Origin: a virus
IMG/VR virus record: IMGVR_UViG_3300031539_000212
Location: 1-29,800 of that record
Reading direction: 5' to 3' (one strand)
DNA length: 29,800 nt
Part shown: one piece after another, positions 23,762-29,800 of the stretch
Numbering within the stretch: position 1 is the first letter of the stretch
How the letters are laid out: every line of letters starts with the position of its first letter
Translations under genes and position numbers: made by a program
Notes under the pieces: generated by a model
What the model saw: the letters and a program-made list of their open reading frames with translations, nothing else
Told to the model about the DNA's origin: nothing
Database searches by the model: none

Positions 23762-24093
23762 TTTAAAATCTCCCCTTCCCAAAATGCACCAAGGAATGAG
23801 GGCTCTGTCATATCATTGACGAGACTTATCCGCATAATCTTAGCGCCATCACCAACCACAGTTTTATTTATTCCCTGATGATTAGCTTCGCCATAGCTGC
23901 TGATAATAACTTCTGGTGTCCCGTCAGCATCCCAGCATATATGGCCTACTGTGCTCGGAGCAGATGAGCTGCTTATACCAGCGTTCACTATAAAAACCTT
24001 TTCGCCATTGGCAGGTATATAGTCAAACGATTCAGAAGAGGATGCCGCAACACTAGCGTAATGCCTTTCCGAAATATCAAAAATAAAACTCAT
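23758..24093 (-). CDS. Putative virion structural protein, paralogue of the next gene
   Basis: A 111-residue beta-rich protein, starting MSFIFDISERHYAS, with a Ser-rich stretch (GISSSSAPS) and the NKTVVGDGAKIMRISLV segment that matches the following gene. It is coupled on both sides by ATGA overlaps. No catalytic motif is visible and I cannot name a family. Both copies could form one oligomeric assembly on the capsid surface, or one could be an alternative decoration protein. These are inferences. Confidence 0.75.
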   Translation of the reverse strand: MSFIFDISERHYASVAASSSESFDYIPANGEKVFIVNAGISSSSAPSTVGHICWDADGTPEVIISSYGEANHQGINKTVVGDGAKIMRISLVNDMTEPSFLGAFWEGEILK

Positions 24094-25205
24094 GGCTCCC
24101 TCTTAAATCCGAGAATAGTAGTAAATAGGTTAGTTACTGAGGAAAGGTTATCGTTCACCGAGACTTCTATGTAGTCGTCAGTTGTAAAAGTTCCTTGCGC
24201 CCTTATTACAATAGGCGTGACAAATCCAAAGTCTAATGAGCCCAGCACATGATCACCACCAGCCTGTATATCCAATTTAAAGCCACCGATAGATGAAAAC
24301 CTAGATTTAATATCATCGGTTGAATGTATCGGGTCTAGTTGAACAGGAAGGTCATCAGATTTAATGTCGAATTGGATGCCATTAGTTAAAGGTGAATTCA
24401 TTCCCAAGAAGTTCCCGAATTTTATCCCGTTGTCGGATCCATGTATCCGGATCTGAGTAAAAAACAAATCAAATACGGGATCGGCTTCAATTCTAAAAGC
24501 TACTGGTGTGCCACTACCATTAACCGACATATCATTGTTAACACCGTCTAAAAGGTCCACTTCTGTCCGGTTTGATAATGCACCAGGGGCAATAGTAATC
24601 GAGCCAGTTATACCAAGAATACCCTGCCTGGGGTCATCAATTGATCTTACAAGCTCGGTTTCCGTCCCCCTTCTCAGTACAACATTAAATGCAATTGTAG
24701 TTCTAGTCGTGCCTGTTGGTGTGACGGCAAAATCACCGGCAATTGTTCGGTCTCCTGTTTCTGCTCTAAATTTACTCTCAATAAAAACTATGCCGTTGTC
24801 TTTTACATCTTTCGCCAACCACATGGTTTTAAAATCAGCATCACCATTGAGCATGGCAATGATATTGTCTCTCACTTCTATTTCTGGGAATGTTGCCGAC
24901 ACATCTGATGCTTGAATCGTATATGTCAGGTCTATTGCCGGAAACTCTGTGGGGTCACACCCGGCAGCTATCTCGATCCTGATCTCATCGCCAGCAGCAC
25001 CCACACCATCACAGTCATCAAAATCACCAATAGCAAACCATGCAGCAGCAAACCCAGGGCGACCAAATAGCTGCTCAACAGTCACAACGGCATCAGTCGC
25101 CATCCTGTTTTTACCAGACACCAAATCTACATCAACCCGATTCATTCCATCAGAGCCAGTAATTGTGGTGACTGTTCTGCCATTATGAAAGCTCGATATT
25201 GCCAT
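24090..25205 (-). CDS. Putative virion structural protein
   Basis: A 371-residue protein, beta-rich, with no signal peptide. The N-terminus reads HNGRTVTTITGSDGMN, then MATDAVVTVEQLFG; a middle segment contains FNVVLRRGTETELVRSIDD and the C-terminus ends TILGFKREP. The central and C-terminal parts look like repeated beta domains. I do not recognise the family. The gene sits in a block of five structural-type genes between the capsid protein and the lysis pair, and overlaps both neighbours (TGATG before, ATGA after). Capsid fibre or neck/whisker functions are the likeliest, from position only. Confidence 0.75.
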   Translation of the reverse strand: MAISSFHNGRTVTTITGSDGMNRVDVDLVSGKNRMATDAVVTVEQLFGRPGFAAAWFAIGDFDDCDGVGAAGDEIRIEIAAGCDPTEFPAIDLTYTIQASDVSATFPEIEVRDNIIAMLNGDADFKTMWLAKDVKDNGIVFIESKFRAETGDRTIAGDFAVTPTGTTRTTIAFNVVLRRGTETELVRSIDDPRQGILGITGSITIAPGALSNRTEVDLLDGVNNDMSVNGSGTPVAFRIEADPVFDLFFTQIRIHGSDNGIKFGNFLGMNSPLTNGIQFDIKSDDLPVQLDPIHSTDDIKSRFSSIGGFKLDIQAGGDHVLGSLDFGFVTPIVIRAQGTFTTDDYIEVSVNDNLSSVTNLFTTILGFKREP

Positions 25206-25525
25206 CAGGACAGCTCCTTATTCAAAACTACTTCATATCTAACACCCACGGCATTGCCCAGCAGAGTTATCTGTGTGATCCCACCTTTTGGAGACCATGC
25301 CCAATAGCCAGCAGGCTGAATTGTTAAATAATCGGTCCCGCCATTCAGAGATATTTTGAGGGCGTTAGTATCCACCTGATCGAAAGGGCACTGAACAATA
25401 AATTCACCTATCTCATTTCCTGAAACTGGCGGGATACTGATGGGAGATAAACCAACAGTGCCATCATATTGCTCTGTGCTCCCCAGAGTATCCGATACTT
25501 CTGATGATCCTGGCTGATGAGCCAT
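25205..25525 (-). CDS. Small putative structural protein
   Basis: A 106-residue protein that is polar at the start (SSEVSDTLGSTEQYDG) and beta-like later, with SLNGGTDYLTIQPAGYWAW near the middle-to-end. That stretch looks like an interface or decoration-type beta domain. There is no signal peptide. The ribosome site GGAG lies inside the end of the previous gene and the stop overlaps the next ATG (TGATG). The family is unknown. It belongs to the capsid-adjacent block of five. Confidence 0.7.
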   Translation of the reverse strand: MAHQPGSSEVSDTLGSTEQYDGTVGLSPISIPPVSGNEIGEFIVQCPFDQVDTNALKISLNGGTDYLTIQPAGYWAWSPKGGITQITLLGNAVGVRYEVVLNKELS

Positions 25526-25529
25526 TATT

Positions 25530-26453
25530 TTATGCTCCTATCTGCAATAGGCATAAGGTTCCAATCATATCTGATGGCGGCCCCTTAAGCTGTGTTCCAT
25601 ATATTTTGACTGACTGTGTGCCAGTATCACCTGCAATAAATTCAAGGCACCCAGCATTTATCTGATTAGTATAGGGAGCATTGCCCCCACTCACATAAGC
25701 ATGCCTTATTGAATCAGTGGCATCATCAGTCTGCTCCACCTCCCACAAAACCTCCTGTGTGGATGACGTTGATAGAAATTTGAGAGAATATTTTTTTTCA
25801 AAATTCAAGGGGGCAGTACACACTAATTTTCTGCCACCGCCACCAGTGGAATTTGTATTGTGTGCTTCTGAGTGAATCCCTGCAGAGTCTCCTGAAACAG
25901 GTATTTTCCCATCCGTGGTTAGCTGCGGTAGAACAACCTTCCCATCCGAATCTTTAAAAGCAAAGCCAATCAGCCCGGCAATGCCTGCAGCAATTTGCCC
26001 CTCTACCCGACAATGGAGGTAAAAAAGCTTTTGTGTTTCAGGGTCCAGACAGCCTATAGGGATATGCTTATTATCCCCTGCAATATAATCCTCACCATCA
26101 ATAGAACTAGAGCGCAGTAGCTCTACATCAGTCCTAGCAGTAGATTTAATAGTAAATTTTGATGAGTCTGTCGTCGTTAGCGTGACTTTAATGCTGTTGT
26201 GATATGGATGCGTCCAAAATTCAAAGGTCCCGACACTACTAAACGACCGGGAAAAAAGCGGCTTCAATTGATCTTCGTAAACGATTTCTTCAAATTCAAC
26301 TAAAACAGATCCAGAGGTCAATGAGTCAATAACAAGGGTAGATAGTATGGAATTACCTTGGATCAGCAAAGTTTGGATGTGCGAGCCAGCAGCCCTAACC
26401 ACAGGCTTAAAAATATTCAGTGTTTCATAGGGTCTTAATTGGCAGACTGACAC
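25530..26453 (-). CDS. Putative virion structural protein, first gene after the capsid terminator
   Basis: A 307-residue protein. The start is GTG 26453 with GGAGG 7 bases upstream. This ribosome site immediately follows the terminator hairpin, so translation begins on transcripts that read through it. The sequence is beta-rich with a probable trimer-like region in the middle (QIAAGIAGLIGFAFKDSDGK) and a Gly-rich hinge (NSTGGGGRKL) before a C-terminal beta domain. The family is unknown. It has the look of a virion fibre or decoration protein, and its place directly after the capsid gene supports that. Confidence 0.75.
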   Translation of the reverse strand: MSVCQLRPYETLNIFKPVVRAAGSHIQTLLIQGNSILSTLVIDSLTSGSVLVEFEEIVYEDQLKPLFSRSFSSVGTFEFWTHPYHNSIKVTLTTTDSSKFTIKSTARTDVELLRSSSIDGEDYIAGDNKHIPIGCLDPETQKLFYLHCRVEGQIAAGIAGLIGFAFKDSDGKVVLPQLTTDGKIPVSGDSAGIHSEAHNTNSTGGGGRKLVCTAPLNFEKKYSLKFLSTSSTQEVLWEVEQTDDATDSIRHAYVSGGNAPYTNQINAGCLEFIAGDTGTQSVKIYGTQLKGPPSDMIGTLCLLQIGA

Positions 26454-26469
26454 CGTTTTACCTCCATTT

Positions 26470-26498
26470 AAAAAGGGGGACCTTAAACGATCCCCCTT
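26470..26498 (-). terminator. Intrinsic terminator after the major capsid gene
   Basis: On the - strand, AAGGGGGA (26498-26491) pairs with TCCCCCTT (26480-26473) around a 10-base loop, followed by a short U5 run at 26474-26470. It lies about 40 bases after the capsid stop and would lower transcription of the genes beyond. The short U-run means read-through is likely. Confidence 0.8.
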
Positions 26499-26511
26499 CC
26501 TCCACCTTAAT

Positions 26512-26540
26512 CTAATAACCTTGGGTTAGAACGTTATTAG
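26512..26540 (-). other. Second hairpin overlapping the capsid stop codon
   Basis: CTAATAAC (26540-26533) and GTTATTAG (26519-26512) form a perfect 8-bp inverted repeat with a 13-base loop. It spans the stop codon at 26537-26539. With the terminator it gives the capsid mRNA a double-hairpin 3' end. It is weak (A+T-rich) and could be chance. Confidence 0.45.
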
Positions 26541-27880
26541 GAGGCTATATTAAAGCCGTTGATGACAGAAGTCTCGGTCGCCGACTGGACCCGGCCTTGA
26601 TAATCTTTCCGAGAATAAGAACTCATTAACCATCGGTCATTCTGTGGCAAGTCTTGGATGACCCGAACTTTGATTGGTCGTCGTGTTCCGACAAAAAATC
26701 GCTGGCGGTTAACCAAAAGCAATCCAGTAAATGTACCAATGCCGGTATCAATGCCGGTAGCATCCAAAGTCTCAGGAAGATATTCACTAATGATTACAGG
26801 GACTCCCAGGGCCACACCTAAAACTCCGGTAAGATTCGTGAAGAGAGTATTTCCGAATTTTTCGGCCGTACTGAACACTTCAAGGCCTACCATCTGGTGA
26901 TAAGCAGAGGCACTAGCAATCCAAGCGAGAGCCTGTGGATTGACAGTAAATTTACCGCCCTGCTTTTTCATCGCCTTCATTCCGGCATCGGTTAGGGTGC
27001 CAGTGAAATCATACGTTCCACCGAAAGCTGAATTGTCAGTACCGAGTTTTCGCAGGCCATCCCATGCTTTACGAGCGTCATCTGCGTTGAGTGCAAGTGT
27101 GTCTGCTGCATTGCCATTTATGATGGCCGTTTCGTAGGCACGCTCTTGAGCCAAGACAACATCATCACGGACAGTTGGCAGAATTGCAGGGGCAGAATCC
27201 TCATTCATTTCTTCTGGCACGATTTCAAATTGTCCCAGTTTTGTAGCTGAAAATTGTAGCTGCCCACTTGGGAATTGCGCTTCAGTTATAGTGGTATTCT
27301 CGCCGATGATGCGTGCTGTGGTGGTGCCATCTTGCGTTGGGTGGTTATAAGGGTTAGAAGGCATGGGCACATCTTTAAAGAGGCCGGTAACTTTTCTCTC
27401 AAGCTCGAATTCAGCCATATATGAGCTGGCCGTAATCGTATTGATCCACAGTGGATTGCCACCAGTAGTATAAGCCTTAGTCATCGGGAGCATAACTTCT
27501 TTGCCAAAGTTGGATGCTTCGATTTCTTTGGTCAAGTCAGCTACTCGATCTTGAGAATCAGCCCTGCCGATGATGTCAGTTTTGCCGCCATAAAACATAA
27601 CGCCAATAGCTCTGGCAGTATCAACGGTCTGCTTTAAATTGATGACTTGGTGCTTAATTTCTTCGGGCACATACTTGAATTGAGGGGCGCAGGTATTGAC
27701 TTCTAGTAACTGCTTTACATTTTGACAATGAAAAGCTTTGAGGGCCTTAGACTCATCGCTATTTGACTTGCTGCCGACAACGGGGCTGTTGATAGCCGAT
27801 TTTTTCTGTGTCTCGATTTCTTTTTCAAGTTCACCGATACGATTCTTTAGTTGCTCTGCTGCTTTTACTTGCTCATCCAT
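26537..27880 (-). CDS. Major capsid protein, HK97 fold
   Basis: A 447-residue protein that forms the icosahedral shell. The N-terminal part (about 1-35, helical, Lys/Glu-rich: AEQLKNRIGELEKEIETQ) is a delta-domain-like coiled coil, expected to be cut off by the prohead protease encoded just upstream. The mature part shows HK97-type features: MAEFELERKVTGLF, then an E-loop/P-domain-like region with LGQFEIVPEEMNEDSAPAIL, AQERAYETAIINGN at the spine helix, and a C-terminal A-domain part with LGVPVIISEYLP and IKVRVIQDLPQND. The last segment matches the end of the Phage_capsid family. A ribosome site AAGGGG is 8 bases from the ATG and lies in a leader stem. It follows the protease by 91 bases. Confidence 0.92.
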   Translation of the reverse strand: MDEQVKAAEQLKNRIGELEKEIETQKKSAINSPVVGSKSNSDESKALKAFHCQNVKQLLEVNTCAPQFKYVPEEIKHQVINLKQTVDTARAIGVMFYGGKTDIIGRADSQDRVADLTKEIEASNFGKEVMLPMTKAYTTGGNPLWINTITASSYMAEFELERKVTGLFKDVPMPSNPYNHPTQDGTTTARIIGENTTITEAQFPSGQLQFSATKLGQFEIVPEEMNEDSAPAILPTVRDDVVLAQERAYETAIINGNAADTLALNADDARKAWDGLRKLGTDNSAFGGTYDFTGTLTDAGMKAMKKQGGKFTVNPQALAWIASASAYHQMVGLEVFSTAEKFGNTLFTNLTGVLGVALGVPVIISEYLPETLDATGIDTGIGTFTGLLLVNRQRFFVGTRRPIKVRVIQDLPQNDRWLMSSYSRKDYQGRVQSATETSVINGFNIAS

Positions 27881-27888
27881 CTCTAAAT

Positions 27889-27937
27889 CCCCTTAGTTTA
27901 AAACCATTAATTACAAATATTAATTGGCTAAAAGGGG
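27889..27937 (-). promoter_or_regulatory. Leader stem that includes the capsid ribosome site
   Basis: In the capsid leader RNA, CCCCTTTTAG (27937-27928) can pair with CTAAGGGG (27896-27889), apart from a two-base bulge. The second arm carries the Shine-Dalgarno AAGGGG. An inner A+T-rich stem (ATTAAT on both sides, plus CC/GG) lies within it. The element could control capsid translation, or end the protease transcript. Confidence 0.5.
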
Positions 27938-27971
27938 CCGATGGCTGCGCTGTGTTTTTGGCGATTAAGTT

Positions 27972-28994
27972 TTAATACCCTATTGATCGTAATATTTTAT
28001 CGCAATGAGCATGGATATCGTCAACTAGTTTTAGTTTTTTGCTTTTTTCCTCTTCCTCTTCTTCTATCTCTTTCGGCTTTTCTTCTTCTTCCTCTTCTTC
28101 TTCCTCTTTCGGCTTTTCTTCTTCTTCCTCCTCTTCAACAGGAGGCTTCTCTTCTTCCTCTTCTTCTTCTGTATCCACCTTTTCTACTTCGGCTTTATCT
28201 AGTTTTTGGCTCATCAGCTTGATTTCGCTTATGACGCCAGATAGGAGGATATTTGTTTGTTTTACTTGGTCGAGAAGCGGTGAAGTAGCTGCCTCTTTTG
28301 GCTGGCTATCAATAATCTCGGCGGCCTCTTCCGGTGGAGGGGCATCTTCTGTGGCCTCTGCAGGCAGCGCATCTGCTTTTTTAAACTTATTAACGATCTC
28401 CACGAGCTGGCTAGTGTGAGTCTCGCCATCGTCTTCGTAGATGCTCAATTCACCCATGCATGCTTTCCTAGCCACTTCATATGGCAAGTCTGACAATGCT
28501 TTCGCCGACACATTAAAAAGGCTGCGCTCGGCCATGGGTAGACTGACAATTGAGATTTCCAGAAGCTCGGCCTCCTTAATCACGTTGACTTTGGTGCCTT
28601 CCACCTCCTCCTCTGCAGCAGTTTTGGGGTCAAACCCAACAGAGAAGGCCCGGAGCACCCCATCTTTAACCAAATCCCTAATGCGAGAAACTTCGGGATG
28701 ATCAGAATCAGATATCTTGGCTTTTACAAATAGCCCGTCTTCATTCATCTCAATTTTGACAGCCCGCCCCACAGGATTATCCCGGTCATGGTTGAAAAGT
28801 ATGATGCCGTTGGTCTGGAAATTTTCCAGCTTCCACCCTTTTGGGTCAATCAGGTCATTGCCTCGATCTATAAGGAGCTTCTCGCCTTCTTTGTAGCGAT
28901 TAGCAAAGCCCTCTACAAAGACAGACCTTGTATTGTTCTTCCTGCTGTAAAAACTAACCTTAGTATCAGCGCCTGAGCTGCTAATAAATTTCAT
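27972..28994 (-). CDS. Prohead maturation protease with acidic C-terminal (scaffold-like) tail
   Basis: Cuts the capsid delta domain during assembly. The N-terminal ~165 residues match HK97-family prohead proteases: an AFAN-like segment (VEGFANRY), FNHDRDNPVGRA with catalytic-type His69, and RAFSVGF with Ser118, then EISIVSLPMAERS. The remaining ~175 residues are not protease: a helical part with Ala/Pro-rich linker, then a Glu-rich tract (about 267-325) of runs of six to nine Glu separated by KP(K/P). The last ~20 residues are basic and hydrophobic (KLVDDIHAHCDKILRSIGY). No separate scaffold gene is seen, so the C-terminal part may act as scaffold, a known arrangement in some phages. GGAG is 8 bases before the ATG. 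Confidence 0.93.
   Translation of the reverse strand: MKFISSSGADTKVSFYSRKNNTRSVFVEGFANRYKEGEKLLIDRGNDLIDPKGWKLENFQTNGIILFNHDRDNPVGRAVKIEMNEDGLFVKAKISDSDHPEVSRIRDLVKDGVLRAFSVGFDPKTAAEEEVEGTKVNVIKEAELLEISIVSLPMAERSLFNVSAKALSDLPYEVARKACMGELSIYEDDGETHTSQLVEIVNKFKKADALPAEATEDAPPPEEAAEIIDSQPKEAATSPLLDQVKQTNILLSGVISEIKLMSQKLDKAEVEKVDTEEEEEEEKPPVEEEEEEEKPKEEEEEEEEEKPKEIEEEEEEKSKKLKLVDDIHAHCDKILRSIGY
28028..28190 (-). repeat. Low-complexity Glu-codon tract in the protease gene
   Basis: Mostly GAA/GAG triplets on the - strand (read as TTC/CTC on the + strand), arranged as Glu runs separated by Lys-Pro. Such a tract is prone to slippage and length variation. Confidence 0.85.
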
Positions 28995-29006
28995 TATTAA
29001 ACTCCA

Positions 29007-29800
29007 TTAGTCTAGGTCTTCGATAAATATCATATCACACCGGCAGTTGATCCTCTCTTGGGGCACAGCGGCAGGGTCTAATGGGAATCTGATCACGTTA
29101 CCGGCTCCTGTGGTCCAAGTGCCATCCTTTCCGGCATCTTTGTTATTGAGCGAATCATGATCCCCCTGACTACCTCCCTGCGGCCTCACTCGACTATCCC
29201 CTGCTGTGATCCATCTCTTTTTAATATCCCCTACTATAGCCTGTGCGTCCTTATAAGCAGCCTCCCTTCCTAGCATAGTGGCCATGCCTACCTCAGTTCT
29301 AGCAATCCTCTCTGCCATATGCTCTGCGCCTCTATCGAAAAAATCAACGATCGACCTAGTGATAGCGGTGATAGAATTGTTTGCTTTAAACCCGTCTTTT
29401 ATTTTCCTTTGCACCGTATCCGTCTGGGTTTTGTTTAATGATGAAAAGGTGTCAAGGCCCCTAGCTTTCAACAGTGCCCGCCTATCCTCTTGAGTGTTCA
29501 TCGCCTGTATATCTGCAGCCTGCTGCCCCTCAAATGAAGCTGCGACTATGTTTTGATGGCCAGCATCGGCAACGGGCTCATTGATACCAGCATATTTTTC
29601 TGCATAATCGTCCTTAAAAGACTCCATTTCTTTAGCAAGGGCCTTATTTATAGCTGCTAAAGCTTTGTTTAGTTCGTCATCTGCATCTTTTGTTTGATCC
29701 TCATCAGCTAGCGGCAATAACTCGGCTTGCATGATTGGAATCAAAAGCTCCAAATATTTAGAAAAGAGGCCTTTCGCCAAGGTACCCATCTGCTCTTTTG
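29007..29800 (-). CDS. Minor head protein, SPP1 gp7 / Mu gpF-like (5' end outside window)
   Basis: A head morphogenesis protein associated with the portal. The C-terminal domain is diagnostic: a helix with IARTEVGMATMLGREAAY, then KKRWITAGDSRVR, a DHDSLNN segment, FPLDPAAVPQERINCRC, the family's Cys-containing end motif. The first in-window ATG (29789) would give 260 residues, but the frame stays open to base 29800 and that ATG has no good ribosome site, so the gene probably extends beyond the window. The N-terminal part visible here is helical and polar. It precedes the protease by 12 bases, the standard portal-gp7-protease-capsid order. Confidence 0.9.
   Translation of the reverse strand, partial: KEQMGTLAKGLFSKYLELLIPIMQAELLPLADEDQTKDADDELNKALAAINKALAKEMESFKDDYAEKYAGINEPVADAGHQNIVAASFEGQQAADIQAMNTQEDRRALLKARGLDTFSSLNKTQTDTVQRKIKDGFKANNSITAITRSIVDFFDRGAEHMAERIARTEVGMATMLGREAAYKDAQAIVGDIKKRWITAGDSRVRPQGGSQGDHDSLNNKDAGKDGTWTTGAGNVIRFPLDPAAVPQERINCRCDMIFIEDLD

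Noticed and set aside
23762-23782. Upstream ATG giving a 122-residue form of the VGDG protein
   Set aside because: ATG 23761 has the ribosome site and an ATGA overlap with the preceding gene; the longer form would overlap by 25 bases without a site.
28039-28419. Ser/Phe-rich + strand frame opposite the protease
   Set aside because: It is the complement of the Glu-codon tract (TTC, TCT, CTT repeats), a low-complexity shadow.
1-29800. Search for integrase, repressor, tRNA genes or attachment sites to decide on a prophage
   Set aside because: None was recognised on either strand. This does not exclude a temperate phage, because only part of the genome is shown.

Overview
The window is the structural-gene half of a tailed double-stranded DNA phage or prophage (Caudoviricetes, HK97-fold capsid). 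It is most likely a siphovirus: it has a 2304-residue tape measure protein and a conventional long-tail gene order, and I see no contractile-sheath gene. The host is probably Gram-negative. The phage encodes several lipoproteins with lipobox cysteines, and two of them carry c-type heme motifs (CxxCH), which need export and cytochrome c maturation in a periplasm. A Bdellovibrionota or other delta-type host is a guess from protein style only. No integrase, repressor, tRNA or attachment site is visible, so lifestyle cannot be decided.

Layout. (1) 1-1372, + strand: the end of an unrecognised gene, then a DnaB-type replicative helicase. (2) 1381-1472: a convergent boundary with a 20-bp tandem repeat and a long hairpin. 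(3) 1519-3589, - strand: a small phage protein and two exported lipoproteins with CxxCH motifs. (4) 3652-4334, + strand, divergent from the previous group: a short Cys-rich lipoprotein and a secreted Cys-containing protein, ended by a strong bidirectional terminator at 4338-4371. (5) 4438-29800, - strand, read right to left: the late operon.

The late operon runs: SPP1 gp7/Mu F-like minor head protein (cut by the window edge), prohead protease with a Glu-rich tail, HK97-type major capsid protein, five unrecognised small or medium structural proteins (candidate capsid decoration or fibres), a membrane/coiled-coil protein plus lytic transglycosylase (lysis pair), a small protein, a gp6-like connector, an HK97 gp10-like protein, a candidate tail terminator, the major tail protein, two tail assembly chaperone frames joined by a predicted -1 frameshift, the tape measure, a distal tail protein with 12-residue repeats, a tail hub, a tail-tip protein, and a tailspike made of two copies of a beta-helix module.

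Expression control. Genes are tightly packed, with ATGA, TGATG and TAATG overlaps. The two genes expected to be most abundant, capsid and major tail protein, stand out. Each has a leader in which the Shine-Dalgarno can pair with an upstream complement, and each is followed by an intrinsic terminator. Together with the A9 slippery site, this looks like stoichiometry control at several levels.

Most unusual content: the phage-borne heme-lipoprotein operon, the divergent Cys-rich secreted pair, the duplicated tailspike, the five 12-residue repeats at the start of a tail protein, and the near-identical 57-bp repeats in the tape measure.
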